A stretch of 64,000 nucleotides of DNA from [Actinobacillus] rossii (GTDB lineage: Bacteria; Pseudomonadota; Gammaproteobacteria; Enterobacterales; Pasteurellaceae): NCBI GenBank assembly GCA_900444965.1, contig UFRQ01000003.1, forward strand, positions 2,480,001 through 2,544,000, read 5' to 3'. Every line of letters starts with the position of its first letter. Position 1 is the stretch's first letter. The notes beneath the pieces are model-generated. The model had not been told where the DNA came from, made no database searches, and saw only the letters and a list, made by a program, of their open reading frames with translations. This document shows positions 1 to 10,619 of the stretch, one piece after another. The translations under genes were made by a program, and so were the position numbers.

Positions 1-2
1 CG

Positions 3-560
3 ACCAATGTACTCGCAGAAGGGGAAGTTCAACAATTAATGAATGTGAATGATCCTGACACGACAGAAGAAAACTATATGAAAGTCATCTACCGCAAAAC
101 AGCGCGACTCTTTGAAGTTTCAACGCAAGCTGCTGCAATTATCGCAGGTTCTGATGAAAACATTGAACGTGCTTTGCAAGAATATGGGCGTTATCTTGGT
201 ACTGCATTCCAATTAGTGGATGATGTGTTAGATTACAGTGCAAAAGCAGAAATCATTGGGAAAAATGCTGGGGACGACCTAGCGGAAGGCAAACCAACAT
301 TACCGTTACTGCACGCAATGCGACATGGTACGCCAGAACAAGCGAAGATGATCCGCTCAGCCATTGAAGAAGGCGGGAAACGAGAAATTATCGACGATGT
401 ACTTGCTATTATGGCAGAACATAAATCCTTAGATTACGCCATGGCGCGTGCGAAAAGCGAAGCCCAAAAAGCCGTTGATGCGATTCAAATATTACCTGAA
501 AGTGAATATAAACACGCATTGATTTCATTAGCTTATTTATCTGTTGATCGGACTTATTAG
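3..560 (+). CDS. ispB: Octaprenyl diphosphate synthase, 3' part
   Basis: C-terminal part of a trans-isoprenyl diphosphate synthase that makes the C40 side chain of ubiquinone and menaquinone in the cytoplasm. The frame is open from base 3, so the gene starts left of the window. The internal ATG at 39 is not the start. Visible are the second aspartate-rich motif (QLVDDVLDY), the following GKNAGDDLAEGKPTLPLL stretch typical of IspB, and an ending in SVDRTY. About 186 of the usual ~330 residues are present. A hairpin follows the stop codon. Confidence 0.95.
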   Translation, partial: TNVLAEGEVQQLMNVNDPDTTEENYMKVIYRKTARLFEVSTQAAAIIAGSDENIERALQEYGRYLGTAFQLVDDVLDYSAKAEIIGKNAGDDLAEGKPTLPLLHAMRHGTPEQAKMIRSAIEEGGKREIIDDVLAIMAEHKSLDYAMARAKSEAQKAVDAIQILPESEYKHALISLAYLSVDRTY

Positions 561-568
561 TGCTATTT

Positions 569-600
569 TAGGGCGTAACAAACGCCCTTTCTTATTTTTA
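569..600 (+). terminator. Rho-independent terminator after ispB
   Basis: Inverted repeat GGGCGT/ACGCCC (571-587) with a four-base loop region, followed by a T-rich run, directly after the ispB stop. Seen in sequence; the strength is not known. Confidence 0.6.
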
Positions 601-614
601 TTTATGGAAATTTT

Positions 615-1361
615 ATGACTGAAATTGAAAAAATGATTCAAAGTGCGGTGAATTTTAGCGAAGAATTTAAAAATCCATCAAAACCACGCAAACAGAAACA
701 AGATCCCAACGCCCCTTATGTACGTCCCAAATTGATTATGCCAAATGATCATAAAAAGCTCTTGTTGCATACTTGCTGCGCCCCTTGCGCAGGGGAAATT
801 ATTGCGGCGGTAATGGCGTCTGATGTAGAGTTTACGATTTTCTTTTACAATCCTAATATTCACCCACACAAAGAATATTTAATTCGCAAAGATGAAAATA
901 AACGTTTTGCGGATAAACACAATATCCCTTTTATTGATGCGGATTACGATCGCGCTGACTGGTTTGAACGAGTAAAAGGTTTGGAACATGAGCCTGAACG
1001 TGGCGCACGTTGTACAAAATGTTTTGATATGCGTTTAGAACGCACCGCACTTTATGCTCACGAAAACGGTTTTCCTGTTATCGCCACAAGCCTTGGTATT
1101 TCACGCTGGAAAAATCAAGAACAAGTTTATGACAGCGGGCGTCGTGCTGCAAACCGCTATGATGATGTGATCTTTTGGGATTTTAACTGGCGCAAAGATG
1201 GCGGTTCAGCGCGCTCTGACCGTTTACGTAAAGAAGAACGTTTTTACAAACAAGAATATTGTGGTTGTGTTTATTCTTTACGAGATGCTAACCAATGGCG
1301 GGAAAGCCGTGGTTTAGGCAAAATTGAAATAGGGAAAACGTTCTATTCTCTTGATGAATAA
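615..1361 (+). CDS. queH: Epoxyqueuosine reductase QueH
   Basis: QueH-family (former DUF208) enzyme that reduces epoxyqueuosine to queuosine in tRNA anticodons, the last step of queuosine synthesis. At 248 aa it is family-sized. Cysteine motifs expected for its Fe-S and metal sites are present: [10 protein letters not shown] near residue 52, [12 protein letters not shown] near 132 and [11 protein letters not shown] near 215. The start is ATG at 615 after a short spacer. It lies after the ispB terminator and ends at a USS-type hairpin, so it is probably a single-gene unit. QueH replaces the cobalamin-dependent QueG in many bacteria. Confidence 0.92.
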   Translation: MTEIEKMIQSAVNFSEEFKNPSKPRKQKQDPNAPYVRPKLIMPNDHKKLLLHTCCAPCAGEIIAAVMASDVEFTIFFYNPNIHPHKEYLIRKDENKRFADKHNIPFIDADYDRADWFERVKGLEHEPERGARCTKCFDMRLERTALYAHENGFPVIATSLGISRWKNQEQVYDSGRRAANRYDDVIFWDFNWRKDGGSARSDRLRKEERFYKQEYCGCVYSLRDANQWRESRGLGKIEIGKTFYSLDE

Positions 1362-1373
1362 ACATTATAAAAA

Positions 1374-1405
1374 AACACCGCACTTTTTATCGTGCGGTGT
1401 TTTAT
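1374..1405 (+). terminator. USS-pair terminator after queH
   Basis: Ten-base inverted repeat AACACCGCAC / GTGCGGTGTT separated by eight bases and followed by T-rich sequence. One arm contains the uptake core ACCGCACTT. Haemophilus commonly uses inverted USS pairs as terminators. It could serve both queH (+) and the scrA relic (-). Confidence 0.75.
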
Positions 1406-1424
1406 TTTTCTTTATTTCGCAGGA

Positions 1425-2836
1425 TTACGCTTTCGCTTTTTCGCGTAAACCTAATACGATGGCGACACTAAATGCTACCACAAAAGAAATAAGCATACCT
1501 ACACTGTACATTCCCCAGTCACCAGCTCGAATTGAAGCAATTCCAACAAGACCTGCTGCGCCAAGTGCGGTCGCATTTACGTTAAAAAATGCAATAAATG
1601 CGGCAGCTAAACCAGATCCAACCATGGCTGCATAGAATGGATAACGATAACGTAAGTTCACACCAAACATCGCAGGTTCAGTAATACCTAATAGCGCAGA
1701 AATTCCTGATGGAATGGCTAAACCGCGCGTTTTGCATCTTTATTTAACACCGCAACCGCTAAACAAGCCGCGCTTTGTGCAATATTCGACATTGCTGAAA
1801 TTGGGAAAATAAAGGTTGCCGCGGTGCTTGCTAATAATTGTGTTTCAATTGCAATAAAGGTTTGATGCATCCCCGTAATTACGATTGGCGCATACAATCC
1901 ACCAAATACACCTCTGCCTACAAAGCCAAGGCTGTCATATAACCAAGTCAAACCTGAACTTAATAATTCACCTGCTTCGCGACCAAATGACCCGATAATC
2001 GTAAAGGCTAAGAAACCAGTGATGAAAAGTGAGAATAAAGGGGTAATCAGGTTATTTAGTACTGATGGAACCACTTTCACAAAGAATTTCTCAAGAGTAG
2101 CTAACACCCAAGCGGCGATCAAGACAGGAATTACCGTACCTTGATAACCAACACGTTCAATCTCTAAGCCCAAAATATTCCATAATTGCAGATTGCCTTT
2201 CGCTAATGCATCTGCGTATCCATAAGCATTTGTCAATGCAGGGTGAACTAAAAGCATACCAAGGGTTGCACCTAAATACGGATTACCACCAAATTTTTTC
2301 GTCGCCGTAAACCCGAGCAATACTGGTAAAAACACAAATGGGGCATTGGCAAAGGTATCAATTAAGTTAGCAAGATCTTGGTATTGCGGATAAAGTTCAA
2401 GTAAAGATTTGCCTTCTTCAAAGAGATCTTTTGCTGTAAAAATATTTCCAATCCCCATTAACAAACCGCCAGCAACGATAGCTGGAATAATTGGAACGAA
2501 AATTTCAGATAAACCTTTAATTAAACGTTGAACAATATGTTGTTTTTGTGCTTTTTCTGCCGTTTCTTCCGCACTTGCAGAAGTTTCACCACCCATAATT
2601 TTTGTCATTTCGGCATGCACTTTATTGACTGTGCCAGAACCAAAAATAATTTGATATTGACCTGAAGTAGAAAATTATCCTTTGACACCTTCAATATCTT
2701 CAATGCCTTTTTTATCAATTTTTGACTCATCTGCCATGGTTAAACGCAAACGCGTTGCGCAATGCGCTCAATTAGCGATATTTTCCTTACCGCCTAATTT
2801 TTCAATCACTTCCTGTGCAATTTTAGGGAAATTCAT
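1425..2836 (-). pseudogene. scrA: Sucrose-type PTS permease EIIBC, broken
   Basis: Remnant of a PTS EIIBC most like sucrose ScrA: motifs IFVPIIPAIVAGGLLMG, FGGNPYLGATLG, GYQGTVIPVL and VITGMHQTFIAIE in the EIIC part. It is disabled three ways. Reading from the ATG at 2836, the EIIB domain runs MNFPKIAQEVIEKLGGKE... and meets an in-frame TGA just before the phosphocysteine motif AHCATRLR. A TAA follows about 30 codons later, before FSTSGQYQIIFGSG. Near 1718 one T is missing from a T run, shifting ...KDAKRAV out of frame with the downstream ...GISALLGITEPAMFGVNLRYR. The C-terminal segment then stays open to 1425. No hydrolase or regulator partner is adjacent. TreB is a more distant alternative identity. 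Confidence 0.85.
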
Positions 2837-3231
2837 AGGTTGCTCCTAGGTAAAATAATAATTGGCTGATTTTAACGAAAAGTGCGGTCAGAAACTAGGT
2901 AAATTTATATTATTTCATCGGATAGAAGTCTGTTTTTAAACATTTGGCATAAAAAAAGCTGGCCTAAGGGGAGCCAGCGTCAAGGGGTTAATAAATGTAA
3001 TTATAATTATTATATGTTACGTTAGATATAGAGCTAACGAAACGGATAGAAATGTAAAGAAACTCAATGAAATTGTCAATAGATATTCTTTATATTTAGT
3101 TTAATTATTTAGCACTAGAATAGTAATCACAAAATAAATATCAATACAATCTCACACTTAACAATAAAATCTCCTATAGATACCAATTGTAAATTCATGT
3201 AAAGATTTGTAAATTCGGGGTCATAAAAATA
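2837..3231. other. Intergenic, no gene seen
   Basis: Contains one USS (about 2880), the hairpin listed separately at 2951-2978, and then AT-rich sequence without a convincing ORF. The left end would have held the scrA promoter. Nothing else recognised. Confidence 0.5.
2951..2978 (-). terminator. Hairpin with poly-T tail, leftward
   Basis: Read leftward: GCTGGC, nine-base loop, GCCAGC, then seven T. It has the shape of a Rho-independent terminator for leftward transcription. It lies about 250 bp beyond the argD stop, so it may end the argD transcript. Confidence 0.6.
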
Positions 3232-4455
<1,224 letters not shown>

Positions 4456-4487
4456 CTATTTTGATTTATTGCGTTTAGGATATGACT

Positions 4488-4526
4488 TTTGATTTATTAT
4501 GCAATTATTTTGAATAAAAATTCAAA
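4488..4526 (-). promoter_or_regulatory. Tandem ARG boxes (ArgR operator) of argD
   Basis: Box at 4509-4526 (TTTGAATAAAAATTCAAA) fits the consensus WNTGAATWWWWATTCANW at every position. A second box at 4488-4505 (TTTGATTTATTATGCAAT) has two mismatches. Their centres are 21 bp apart (3 bp between 18-bp boxes), the spacing known for ArgR hexamer operators in enteric bacteria. The pair sits in the argD promoter region. The role is inferred from the consensus and spacing. Confidence 0.75.
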
Positions 4527-4662
4527 TTTTCATGAGATTAGATTTTCTTCATTTAGTCGCTATCTAATCAGGTAAGTGAGTACTCTAAAAAATTATAATA
4601 ACAAAGGGAATAAGCTTAGTGAATAAAATAGAGCCAACAAGCAAAGATAATTAGCATATTTT

Positions 4663-5484
4663 TTATTTTAGTACCTGTACTAGTTTTTCAAACAGTTGCT
4701 GAATCTGCTCTGCACGGTGTCCTAACACTCGTATCATCAATCCACCCTCGTTAAGTTGAGAAAGTCCGATCAACAGATTTTCACTGCTGGTAAAAGTCTC
4801 TTGAAGTTGTTTCAACATTGCTTTTATTTCCAGCGCACTTTTCGATAAATTCAAATAAGTCAGCGAACCTTGATGGCTATAACCTTCCATTTGGCTTAAG
4901 GCGGTTAATGTCATGTTACTTGGTAACCACTGAATACAGTCTGAAACAAGCGGTCGTTTTTCGCCATTTTTTTGCAACGCATAAATTTTTAAATGGGAAG
5001 AAAACCGGCGGAAAGCAAAGCGTTCATCATTCAGCACGCGCCCAATCGCTACAATTTCGCCATAAATCAGCTCGCTGTTCTCTGCCATTTCTATGGTTGT
5101 TTTTTGCTTTAATGCCGAGTCTTTATGCAGAACCAACGGATGCGGCAAGTAAAATAAACGGCTATTTTCTGCCAGTTGAATTTGCGTGATTTGCTTAGCA
5201 AATTCGCCTTCATTCATCGCCTGCACACGGGTAAATGCCTGTGTAGTAAGTGTAAGTGCGGTCGATTTTCGCAATGAAATTTGAATATCCAAACGGTCGC
5301 CACCAAGCAAGCCGGGCGATGAAGACATCTGCATTGCATTCAAACCCTTTTGCCGCGCCTCTGCTTTGTTTGTGGAATAATCCGGCAACGTCATCAATTT
5401 AAATGGCGGTGAAACAAAATAGTCATCAAGCTGGGTATTGCCGCTTGGGGTAAGTTTGGTTGAGATTAAAAGTTTACTATTCAT
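4663..5484 (-). CDS. ureD: Urease accessory protein UreD (UreH)
   Basis: Scaffold of the urease maturation complex that binds apo-urease and, with UreF and UreG, helps deliver nickel. It is 273 aa, the family size. Seen: SSSPGLLGGDRLDIQ near residue 54, AFTRVQAM near 83, the conserved FYLPHPLVLHKDSALKQ and ELIYGEIVAIGRVLNDERF. The start is ATG at 5484. It is the last gene of the leftward nickel-urea-urease operon and is separated from ureG by a palindromic repeat, not by an obvious terminator. Confidence 0.93.
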   Translation of the reverse strand: MNSKLLISTKLTPSGNTQLDDYFVSPPFKLMTLPDYSTNKAEARQKGLNAMQMSSSPGLLGGDRLDIQISLRKSTALTLTTQAFTRVQAMNEGEFAKQITQIQLAENSRLFYLPHPLVLHKDSALKQKTTIEMAENSELIYGEIVAIGRVLNDERFAFRRFSSHLKIYALQKNGEKRPLVSDCIQWLPSNMTLTALSQMEGYSHQGSLTYLNLSKSALEIKAMLKQLQETFTSSENLLIGLSQLNEGGLMIRVLGHRAEQIQQLFEKLVQVLK

Positions 5485-5488
5485 TTTA

Positions 5489-5574
5489 TGTAGGGGCGAA
5501 TCACATTCGCCCTATATTTCAGGCTCGATATTTATTTCTTGTCGGAAATGGGGCAAATATAATTTGCCCCTACG
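5489..5574. repeat. Palindromic repeat, family 1, copy 1 (ureG-ureD)
   Basis: Intergenic element beginning TGTAGGGGCGAA and ending in the complement TTTGCCCCTACG, with inner copies of TTCGCCC/GGGGCAAA. Related copies are at 10541-10612 and 12601-12670, all inside the same operon. It looks like a short non-coding mobile or REP-like element that forms a long hairpin in RNA. Confidence 0.75.
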
Positions 5575-5576
5575 AA

Positions 5577-6212
5577 TTAACGAACAAGAGAACTTGGCTC
5601 TTCCACGTTTTTCAACAATGCATATTTTTCGATCCAACCAATCACGCCATCGAGATTTTCTTTTTTCATCAGATTAGTGAAGATAAACGGCTGGCCATTA
5701 CGCATACGGCGTGCATCACGTTCCATTACGCTTAAATCTGCGCCAACAAACGGTGCTAAGTCAGTTTTATTGATCACAAGTAAATCAGAACGTGTGATAC
5801 CCGGTCCGCCTTTACGTGGAATTTTCTCGCCTTGCGCCACGTCAATTACAAAGATAGTTACGTCCGCCAAGTCCGGGCTGAACGTTGCCGATAAGTTATC
5901 GCCGCCCGACTCGATAAACAAGATTTCCACATCTGGGAAACGAGCGACCATTTCGTCCACCGCTTCAAGGTTCATTGAAGCATCTTCACGGATCGCCGTA
6001 TGCGGACACCCCCCCGTTTCCACGCCCATAATGCGCTCAGGAGGAAGTAAGCTGTTTTTGGTTAAAAACTCCGCATCTTCTTGGGTGTAAATATCGTTTG
6101 TGATAACAGCAACGCTATATTTGCTTGCAATTTCACGGGTTAATTTTTCGATTAACGCGGTTTTGCCCGCTCCAACAGGGCCAGCAACCCCGATTTTGAT
6201 GTATTTACGCAT
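5577..6212 (-). CDS. ureG: Urease accessory GTPase UreG
   Basis: SIMIBI-class GTPase that powers nickel insertion into urease. It is 211 aa, the usual size. Seen: P-loop GPVGAGKT at residues 11-18, the metal-binding Cys-Pro-His motif in [14 protein letters not shown], the switch region [18 protein letters not shown] and the base-specificity motif [13 protein letters not shown]. The start is ATG at 6212. It lies between ureF and ureD, each gap filled by a repeat element. Confidence 0.96.
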   Translation of the reverse strand: MRKYIKIGVAGPVGAGKTALIEKLTREIASKYSVAVITNDIYTQEDAEFLTKNSLLPPERIMGVETGGCPHTAIREDASMNLEAVDEMVARFPDVEILFIESGGDNLSATFSPDLADVTIFVIDVAQGEKIPRKGGPGITRSDLLVINKTDLAPFVGADLSVMERDARRMRNGQPFIFTNLMKKENLDGVIGWIEKYALLKNVEEPSSLVR

Positions 6213-6231
6213 TTTGTTGTTCCTTGTTTGA

Positions 6232-6283
6232 TCCTAGGGCTTACGCCCTAGGCTACGCATAATTGAGCCGCGCTGCGGCTCCG
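6232..6283. repeat. Palindromic repeat, family 2 (ureF-ureG)
   Basis: Two nested hairpins, CCTAGGGC/GCCCTAGG and GAGCCGC/GCGGCTC, joined by TACGCATAATT. It shares the GCATAATTGAG core and the CCTAG-flanked layout with 8281-8398 and 46197-46257. Confidence 0.6.
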
Positions 6284-6288
6284 TAAAA

Positions 6289-6984
6289 TTAGCTCATATA
6301 TAATCTTGTATAAAGCTGCTCGTGTTGCATCGCTCGAATATCATTCGCCAATGTTGCCGCTCCGAGCCATTCGAGGTCTGGTGTTAAGCTCTGTTCGACT
6401 GCTTCGGCTATCGGTTGGCGTAGGTTGAACAGAATATCCTGCCCGTCCATTTGGCTTAACGGGATCAATTTAACCCCGTTTGTGACTGCACCCACTGCTG
6501 CATTGTAGTAGAACGCATAGAGCGTTTCCGCCTTATCTAATTTCATTGCCTGCGCCACCATTGCAAACACGATAGGGAAATAGCCCTGACAGCGTTTTTC
6601 GACAATCGCTTGTTGAAATTCGGCTAACAACGGATGTTGTTCGTAGCGGATAAAAATTTTCAACAGACGAACACCGAGTTTATAGCTACCTTCACGGCTT
6701 TCACGGGCGATTTTGGTGGCGGCTAACTCTTGATCTAAGGCAATCAAGCAAGCCAAATCGCACTTTGCCATAGCCTCAAATGCAAGCGACAAATACGCCC
6801 CGTCATTGTAAACCCAGTTTTGCAACAACTGCGTTTGCACATATTCCTCAAGGCTGGCTTTGCTGTCCACTTTGCGCTGTTGTACGAAAGTTTCTAAACC
6901 GTTGGAGTGGTTAAAACCGCCAATAGGCAAGGTAGGATCGACCAAGTGCAACAATGCGCCGAGTTGTGTTAGTGCTTGTGCCAA
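6289..6984 (-). CDS. ureF: Urease accessory protein UreF
   Basis: All-helical maturation factor that bridges UreD and UreG. It is 231 aa. Seen: the hallmark N-terminal LLHLVDPTLPIGGFNHSNGLE and the later KLGVRLLK, YFPIVFAMVAQA and AVGAVTNGVKLIPLSQ. The frame begins at a TTG (6984) with GGAG seven bases upstream. That ribosome site lies inside the 3' end of ureE, so the genes overlap by 16 bp and are probably translationally coupled. The conserved sequence starts within a few residues of the TTG, which supports it as the start. Confidence 0.93.
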   Translation of the reverse strand: MAQALTQLGALLHLVDPTLPIGGFNHSNGLETFVQQRKVDSKASLEEYVQTQLLQNWVYNDGAYLSLAFEAMAKCDLACLIALDQELAATKIARESREGSYKLGVRLLKIFIRYEQHPLLAEFQQAIVEKRCQGYFPIVFAMVAQAMKLDKAETLYAFYYNAAVGAVTNGVKLIPLSQMDGQDILFNLRQPIAEAVEQSLTPDLEWLGAATLANDIRAMQHEQLYTRLYMS

Positions 6985-7520
6985 TTTCCATCTCCGTGAT
7001 GATGATAGCCGTGATGGTCGTGGCTATGTGAATGACCGTGCCCTTGTGCGGAATTTGCCCGCAACGCTTGGCTTAAACGGCGTTCTGCTTTTTGCGGTTG
7101 GAATCCGGCCGCTTGTAGCCATTCAAACATCGGTTTGTCGTAAGGTAAAGTAACCTCATCGCCATCTAAAAACAGCGGCGAATGTTTGTTACCGATTTCA
7201 TAACACGCACGTGCCATTTCCGGTAATGTTTTTGGCGAAAGCACAATCACTTCGCTCGGGACAATTTCAATGGCAATCACAAGATTATCGCTGATAAAAA
7301 CGACATCATCGTGTTTCAAACGTTGCCCTTCTTTCAGTAGTCGAAACGCCACTTCACGCCCCGATTGAGAGGTTTTACGCAAAATATTGCGTTCGCTTTC
7401 ATACCATTGTAATTGGACGTAATCCACCGTTTGATCCGTGATTTTGCCTTCTGCACGAAGTGCGGTCAGATTACCGATAATTTCTTCCATAATGGGAAGG
7501 ATTGGGTTGAGGATTTTCAT
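6969..7520 (-). CDS. ureE: Urease nickel metallochaperone UreE
   Basis: Nickel chaperone that hands Ni2+ to the UreDFG complex. About 183 aa when started at the ATG at 7520 (MKILNP...). A seven-residue upstream extension is open but lacks a better ribosome site. Seen: the UreE fold segments REVAFRLLKEGQRLKHDD and IVLSPKTLPEMARACYEIGNKHSPLF, then a C-terminal tail with about 11 His (GHGHSHSHDHHGYHHH...) that binds and stores nickel. It overlaps ureF by 16 bp. Confidence 0.95.
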   Translation of the reverse strand: MKILNPILPIMEEIIGNLTALRAEGKITDQTVDYVQLQWYESERNILRKTSQSGREVAFRLLKEGQRLKHDDVVFISDNLVIAIEIVPSEVIVLSPKTLPEMARACYEIGNKHSPLFLDGDEVTLPYDKPMFEWLQAAGFQPQKAERRLSQALRANSAQGHGHSHSHDHHGYHHHGDGNWHKH

Positions 7521-7556
7521 ATTTCTTGTTCCATTCAGCATACTTACGTATAACGG

Positions 7557-8222
7557 TTATTCCGGTTTAGGATGCTTGTAACGGCATTTTTTCCCCATTT
7601 TTGGGTTGCATAAGCCAATATCACTACTTGCCAAGTTTTTGAAATCTGAACCAAAAAGTTTTTGTGCTTCTTGCTCTGATTGCGGTCGCCAAGACTGCCA
7701 AAATTTAAAACCGTTCTCTTTCCCTTGGATAAAATACATTATGCCACCCTCGCCATAAGGGGCTTGTGGTGTTTTATCGGCACAAAAGTAACTCCAAGTA
7801 TAAGGTTGTTGTTGATTTTGTTGCATATCTTTATTGAAGTGCTCAATCAACGCACTTTCTTTTAAGTTCTGACACTTCTGCTTAACCGCAGTTATTGTCA
7901 AATGAGCTAATAGTGAAGCAGGAAAAAATGATTTATGTTGTGCTGCAAAGTAACTTTTCCATTGTTCGATATTATCGCCATCTTCAATATATTCAGCTAA
8001 AAAAACCGTTTTTGGATCGCCGTATAAATAGCTTAATTTAGCATTTTTCGGCAAGTTAAAATCAACCTGCTCGCCAATGAGTTTTTGAGGTTTGTTTACC
8101 ACACTTAAAACTTGACGTTCTACTTGCTCAATTTCTTGTAACTGTGCCAATTCCTCTTGAGTAAATGCACTCGTTTGGGAAGATAAAATTGCCCCTAAAC
8201 AAACAACTAAGATTTTTTTCAT
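7557..8222 (-). CDS. Unknown exported protein inside the urease operon
   Basis: I do not recognise the family. The protein has 221 aa with a signal peptide (MKKILVVCLGAILSSQTSAF, cleavage near residue 19), so it is probably periplasmic. It then has an acidic helix-prone stretch (EELAQLQEIEQVERQV) and a mixed body with Cys at KQKCQNL, SYFCADK, IGLCNPK and KKCRYK, which could form two disulfides. It ends in a basic KHPKPE tail. It sits between ureC and ureE on the same strand, 36 bp from ureE, so it should be co-transcribed with urease. From memory, a gene of unknown function (ureX) has been described at this position in Actinobacillus pleuropneumoniae. Whether this is its homologue is untested. 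Confidence 0.8.
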   Translation of the reverse strand: MKKILVVCLGAILSSQTSAFTQEELAQLQEIEQVERQVLSVVNKPQKLIGEQVDFNLPKNAKLSYLYGDPKTVFLAEYIEDGDNIEQWKSYFAAQHKSFFPASLLAHLTITAVKQKCQNLKESALIEHFNKDMQQNQQQPYTWSYFCADKTPQAPYGEGGIMYFIQGKENGFKFWQSWRPQSEQEAQKLFGSDFKNLASSDIGLCNPKMGKKCRYKHPKPE

Positions 8223-8280
8223 ATATTGCTCCTTTTATTACGTCTTGTTGATGTTTTGTGCTTATAAATATACTATTTTG

Positions 8281-8398
8281 TACCTAGCACGCAAAATGCG
8301 TACTAGGTTACGCATAGTTGAGTGGCTTTGCCACTCTAATTCTCAGCCCCAAAGGGGCTGAATTATGCGTAACCCAGTACGGCTCTGCCGTGCTGGGA
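8281..8398. repeat. Palindromic repeat, family 2, long copy
   Basis: A chain of hairpins in the 262-bp gap between ureC and the unknown exported gene: ACCTAGCACGC...GCGTACTAGGT, AGTGGC/GCCACT, CAGCCCC/GGGGCTG and CCCAGTACGGC/GCCGTGCTGGG, joined by TACGCATAGTTGAG and GAATTATGCGTAAC. Shares whole blocks with 6232-6283 and 46197-46257. No ORF seen here. Confidence 0.65.
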
Positions 8399-8484
8399 TA
8401 TTAAACAAACACCTCTTGATAATTTTATACCCTCGAACATCAACAAAGCTTAGCAAGGCCCCGTTTCCGACACGGGGAGATTTA

Positions 8485-10203
8485 TTAGAACATAAAATAC
8501 CGCTGCGCAAGTGGTACTTTTTTCGCTGGTTCGCAGGTAATCAGTTCGCCATCAACACGGACTTCATAGCGTTCCGGATCAACGGTAATTTCAGGTGTTG
8601 CGTTGTTGTGAACAAGGTCTTTTTTACCGATGTTACGGCAACCTTGTACTGCAATCGTCTCTTTTTCAATACCAAAGGTTTCTTTGATATTGGCTTCAAC
8701 ACCTGCTTGTGAAACGAAGAACACCGCACTTTCGCGGTTGGCTTTTGCGTGCGCGCCAAACATCGGGCGGTAGAATACCGGCTGTGGTGTTGGGATAGAC
8801 GCATTTGGATCGCCCATTTTCGCATAGCTGATAAAACCTTTTTTCATCACGAATTCCGGCTTTACACCAAAGAACATCGGTTTCCACAGAACGATATCCG
8901 CAATTTTGCCCACTTCTAATGAACCCACGTGTTCGCTAATACCGTGCGCAATCGCTGGGTTGATGGTGTATTTGGCAATGTAGCGTTTGATACGGAAGTT
9001 GTCGTTGCCTTCTGTGCCAAGTTCGCCACGTTGTGCTTTCATTTTATCCGCCGTTTGCCACGTACGTGTTACCACTTCGCCTACACGTCCCATCGCTTGC
9101 GAGTCGGAACTCATAATCGAGAACACGCCGATGTCGTGCAAAATATCTTCTGCCGCAATGGTTTCAGGGCGGATACGGCTATCGGCAAAGGCAACATCTT
9201 CCGGCACACGTTTATCTAAATGGTGGCAAACCATCAACATATCTAAATGCTCATCAATGGTATTGATTGTAAACGGACGAGTTGGGTTGGTCGAAGCCGG
9301 CAATACGTTCGGGTACATCGCTGCCTTGATAATATCCGGTGCATGTCCGCCACCTGCGCCTTCGGTATGGAAGGTATGGATAACACGTCCGTCAATCGCT
9401 TTCATGGTATCTTCTAAGAAACCACTCTCATTTAAAGTGTCAGTGTGGATTGCCACTTGCACATCCATTTCATCGGCTACTTTTAATGCAGCATCAATCA
9501 CAGCCGGCGTTGCCCCCCAGTCTTCGTGGATTTTTAAGCCTAACGCACCAGCACGAATTTGCTCTTTCAATGGTTCGAGTGTTGAGCAGTTGCCTTTGCC
9601 AAAAAAGCCCACGTTTACCGGTAAGGCTTCACAGGCTTGGAACATACGTTGAATGTTCCAAGCGCCAGGGGTACAAGTGGTCGCGTGCGTACCGTCTGCA
9701 GGACCTGTACCACCGCCAATCATCGTGGTAATACCGTTTTCAATGGCGTGCTGTGCTTGTTGTGGGCAAATCCAGTGGATATGCGTATCAATACCGCCGG
9801 CGGTTGCAATTAAATGCGCACCGTTATGCACTTCCGTGCTTGCGCCAATAATCATATTTGGGGTGACATTGTCCATGGTGTCAGGGTTACCCGCTTGACC
9901 AATGCCGACAATACGACCAGCACGAATACCAATATCCGCTTTAATAATGCCGAGTTTAGCGTCAATAATCATCACGTTGGTTAAAGCAAAATCTAACACA
10001 TTGGGATTATCACGGGTTGCCGTGCCTGATTGTGCCATACCATCACGCACCGATTTACCGCCACCGAATTTACACTCATCGCCTTTGGTTAATAAATCCT
10101 GCTCAATGGTCGCCCATAAATCGGTATCGCCTAAACGGACTTTATCGCCAACGGTTGGTCCATAAGTTGCCACATATTGACTGCGTGGAATTGTTAGTGC
10201 CAT
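8485..10203 (-). CDS. ureC: Urease alpha subunit
   Basis: Catalytic subunit of urease, which hydrolyses urea to ammonia and carbamate in the cytoplasm. It is 572 aa. The binuclear nickel site is visible: His-x-His in [11 protein letters not shown] (141, 143), the carbamylated Lys in [12 protein letters not shown] (224), [12 protein letters not shown], and [15 protein letters not shown]. The mobile flap with Cys-His-His is in [20 protein letters not shown]. Nothing essential is missing, so the enzyme should be active if matured. The start is ATG at 10203. It lies directly behind ureB (11 bp), with maturation genes downstream. Confidence 0.98.
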   Translation of the reverse strand: MALTIPRSQYVATYGPTVGDKVRLGDTDLWATIEQDLLTKGDECKFGGGKSVRDGMAQSGTATRDNPNVLDFALTNVMIIDAKLGIIKADIGIRAGRIVGIGQAGNPDTMDNVTPNMIIGASTEVHNGAHLIATAGGIDTHIHWICPQQAQHAIENGITTMIGGGTGPADGTHATTCTPGAWNIQRMFQACEALPVNVGFFGKGNCSTLEPLKEQIRAGALGLKIHEDWGATPAVIDAALKVADEMDVQVAIHTDTLNESGFLEDTMKAIDGRVIHTFHTEGAGGGHAPDIIKAAMYPNVLPASTNPTRPFTINTIDEHLDMLMVCHHLDKRVPEDVAFADSRIRPETIAAEDILHDIGVFSIMSSDSQAMGRVGEVVTRTWQTADKMKAQRGELGTEGNDNFRIKRYIAKYTINPAIAHGISEHVGSLEVGKIADIVLWKPMFFGVKPEFVMKKGFISYAKMGDPNASIPTPQPVFYRPMFGAHAKANRESAVFFVSQAGVEANIKETFGIEKETIAVQGCRNIGKKDLVHNNATPEITVDPERYEVRVDGELITCEPAKKVPLAQRYFMF

Positions 10204-10214
10204 TTTCTTTCTCC

Positions 10215-10520
10215 TTACAGTTTGCCATCAATTGCGTTATGGAAACCGTAAATGATTTTGTTTCCACCAAATTCTACCAATTCTACCGTTTTAGCCTCGC
10301 CCGGCTCAAAACGAATGGCATTGCCCGAAGGCACATTCAAACGCATACCGCGCGCCAAAGTGCGGTCAAATTCGAGTGCGTTATTGGTTTCAAAAAAGTG
10401 ATAGTGAGAGCCAACTTGAATTGGTCGGTCGCCTTTATTTACCACATTTAATTTTACGGTCTTACGTCCAACATTGGCTTGAACATCACCGTCTGCTAAT
10501 TTGTATTCACCTGGGATCAT
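10215..10520 (-). CDS. ureB: Urease beta subunit
   Basis: Structural beta subunit, 101 aa, beginning [18 protein letters not shown] and containing the conserved [11 protein letters not shown] and [16 protein letters not shown]. It assembles with UreA and UreC as (ABC)3. The separate small UreA and UreB chains are the usual bacterial arrangement, unlike the fused form of Helicobacter. It is separated from ureA by a palindromic repeat. Confidence 0.97.
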   Translation of the reverse strand: MIPGEYKLADGDVQANVGRKTVKLNVVNKGDRPIQVGSHYHFFETNNALEFDRTLARGMRLNVPSGNAIRFEPGEAKTVELVEFGGNKIIYGFHNAIDGKL

Positions 10521-10540
10521 TTTTTATTATCCTTTTGTCT

Positions 10541-10612
10541 TGTAGGGGCGAAATATTTTTCGCCCTGTGAATGCCCACGATTGCTTAGGGCGAAAGATGT
10601 TTCGCCCCTACA
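10541..10612. repeat. Palindromic repeat, family 1, copy 2 (ureA-ureB)
   Basis: TGTAGGGGCGAAA at the left end and TTTCGCCCCTACA at the right, a perfect terminal inversion. Inner GGGCGAAA/TTTCGCCC blocks are repeated. It fills the ureA-ureB gap almost exactly. Confidence 0.8.
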
Positions 10613-10619
10613 ATGTCCA

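Noticed and set aside
2768..2772. TGA in scrA as a possible selenocysteine codon next to AHCATRLR
   Set aside because: The same gene also has an in-frame TAA and a frameshift, so decay is simpler; no SECIS-like structure was seen.
8541..9898. Several rightward and leftward ORFs over ureC
   Set aside because: Other-frame shadows of the strongly conserved ureC gene.
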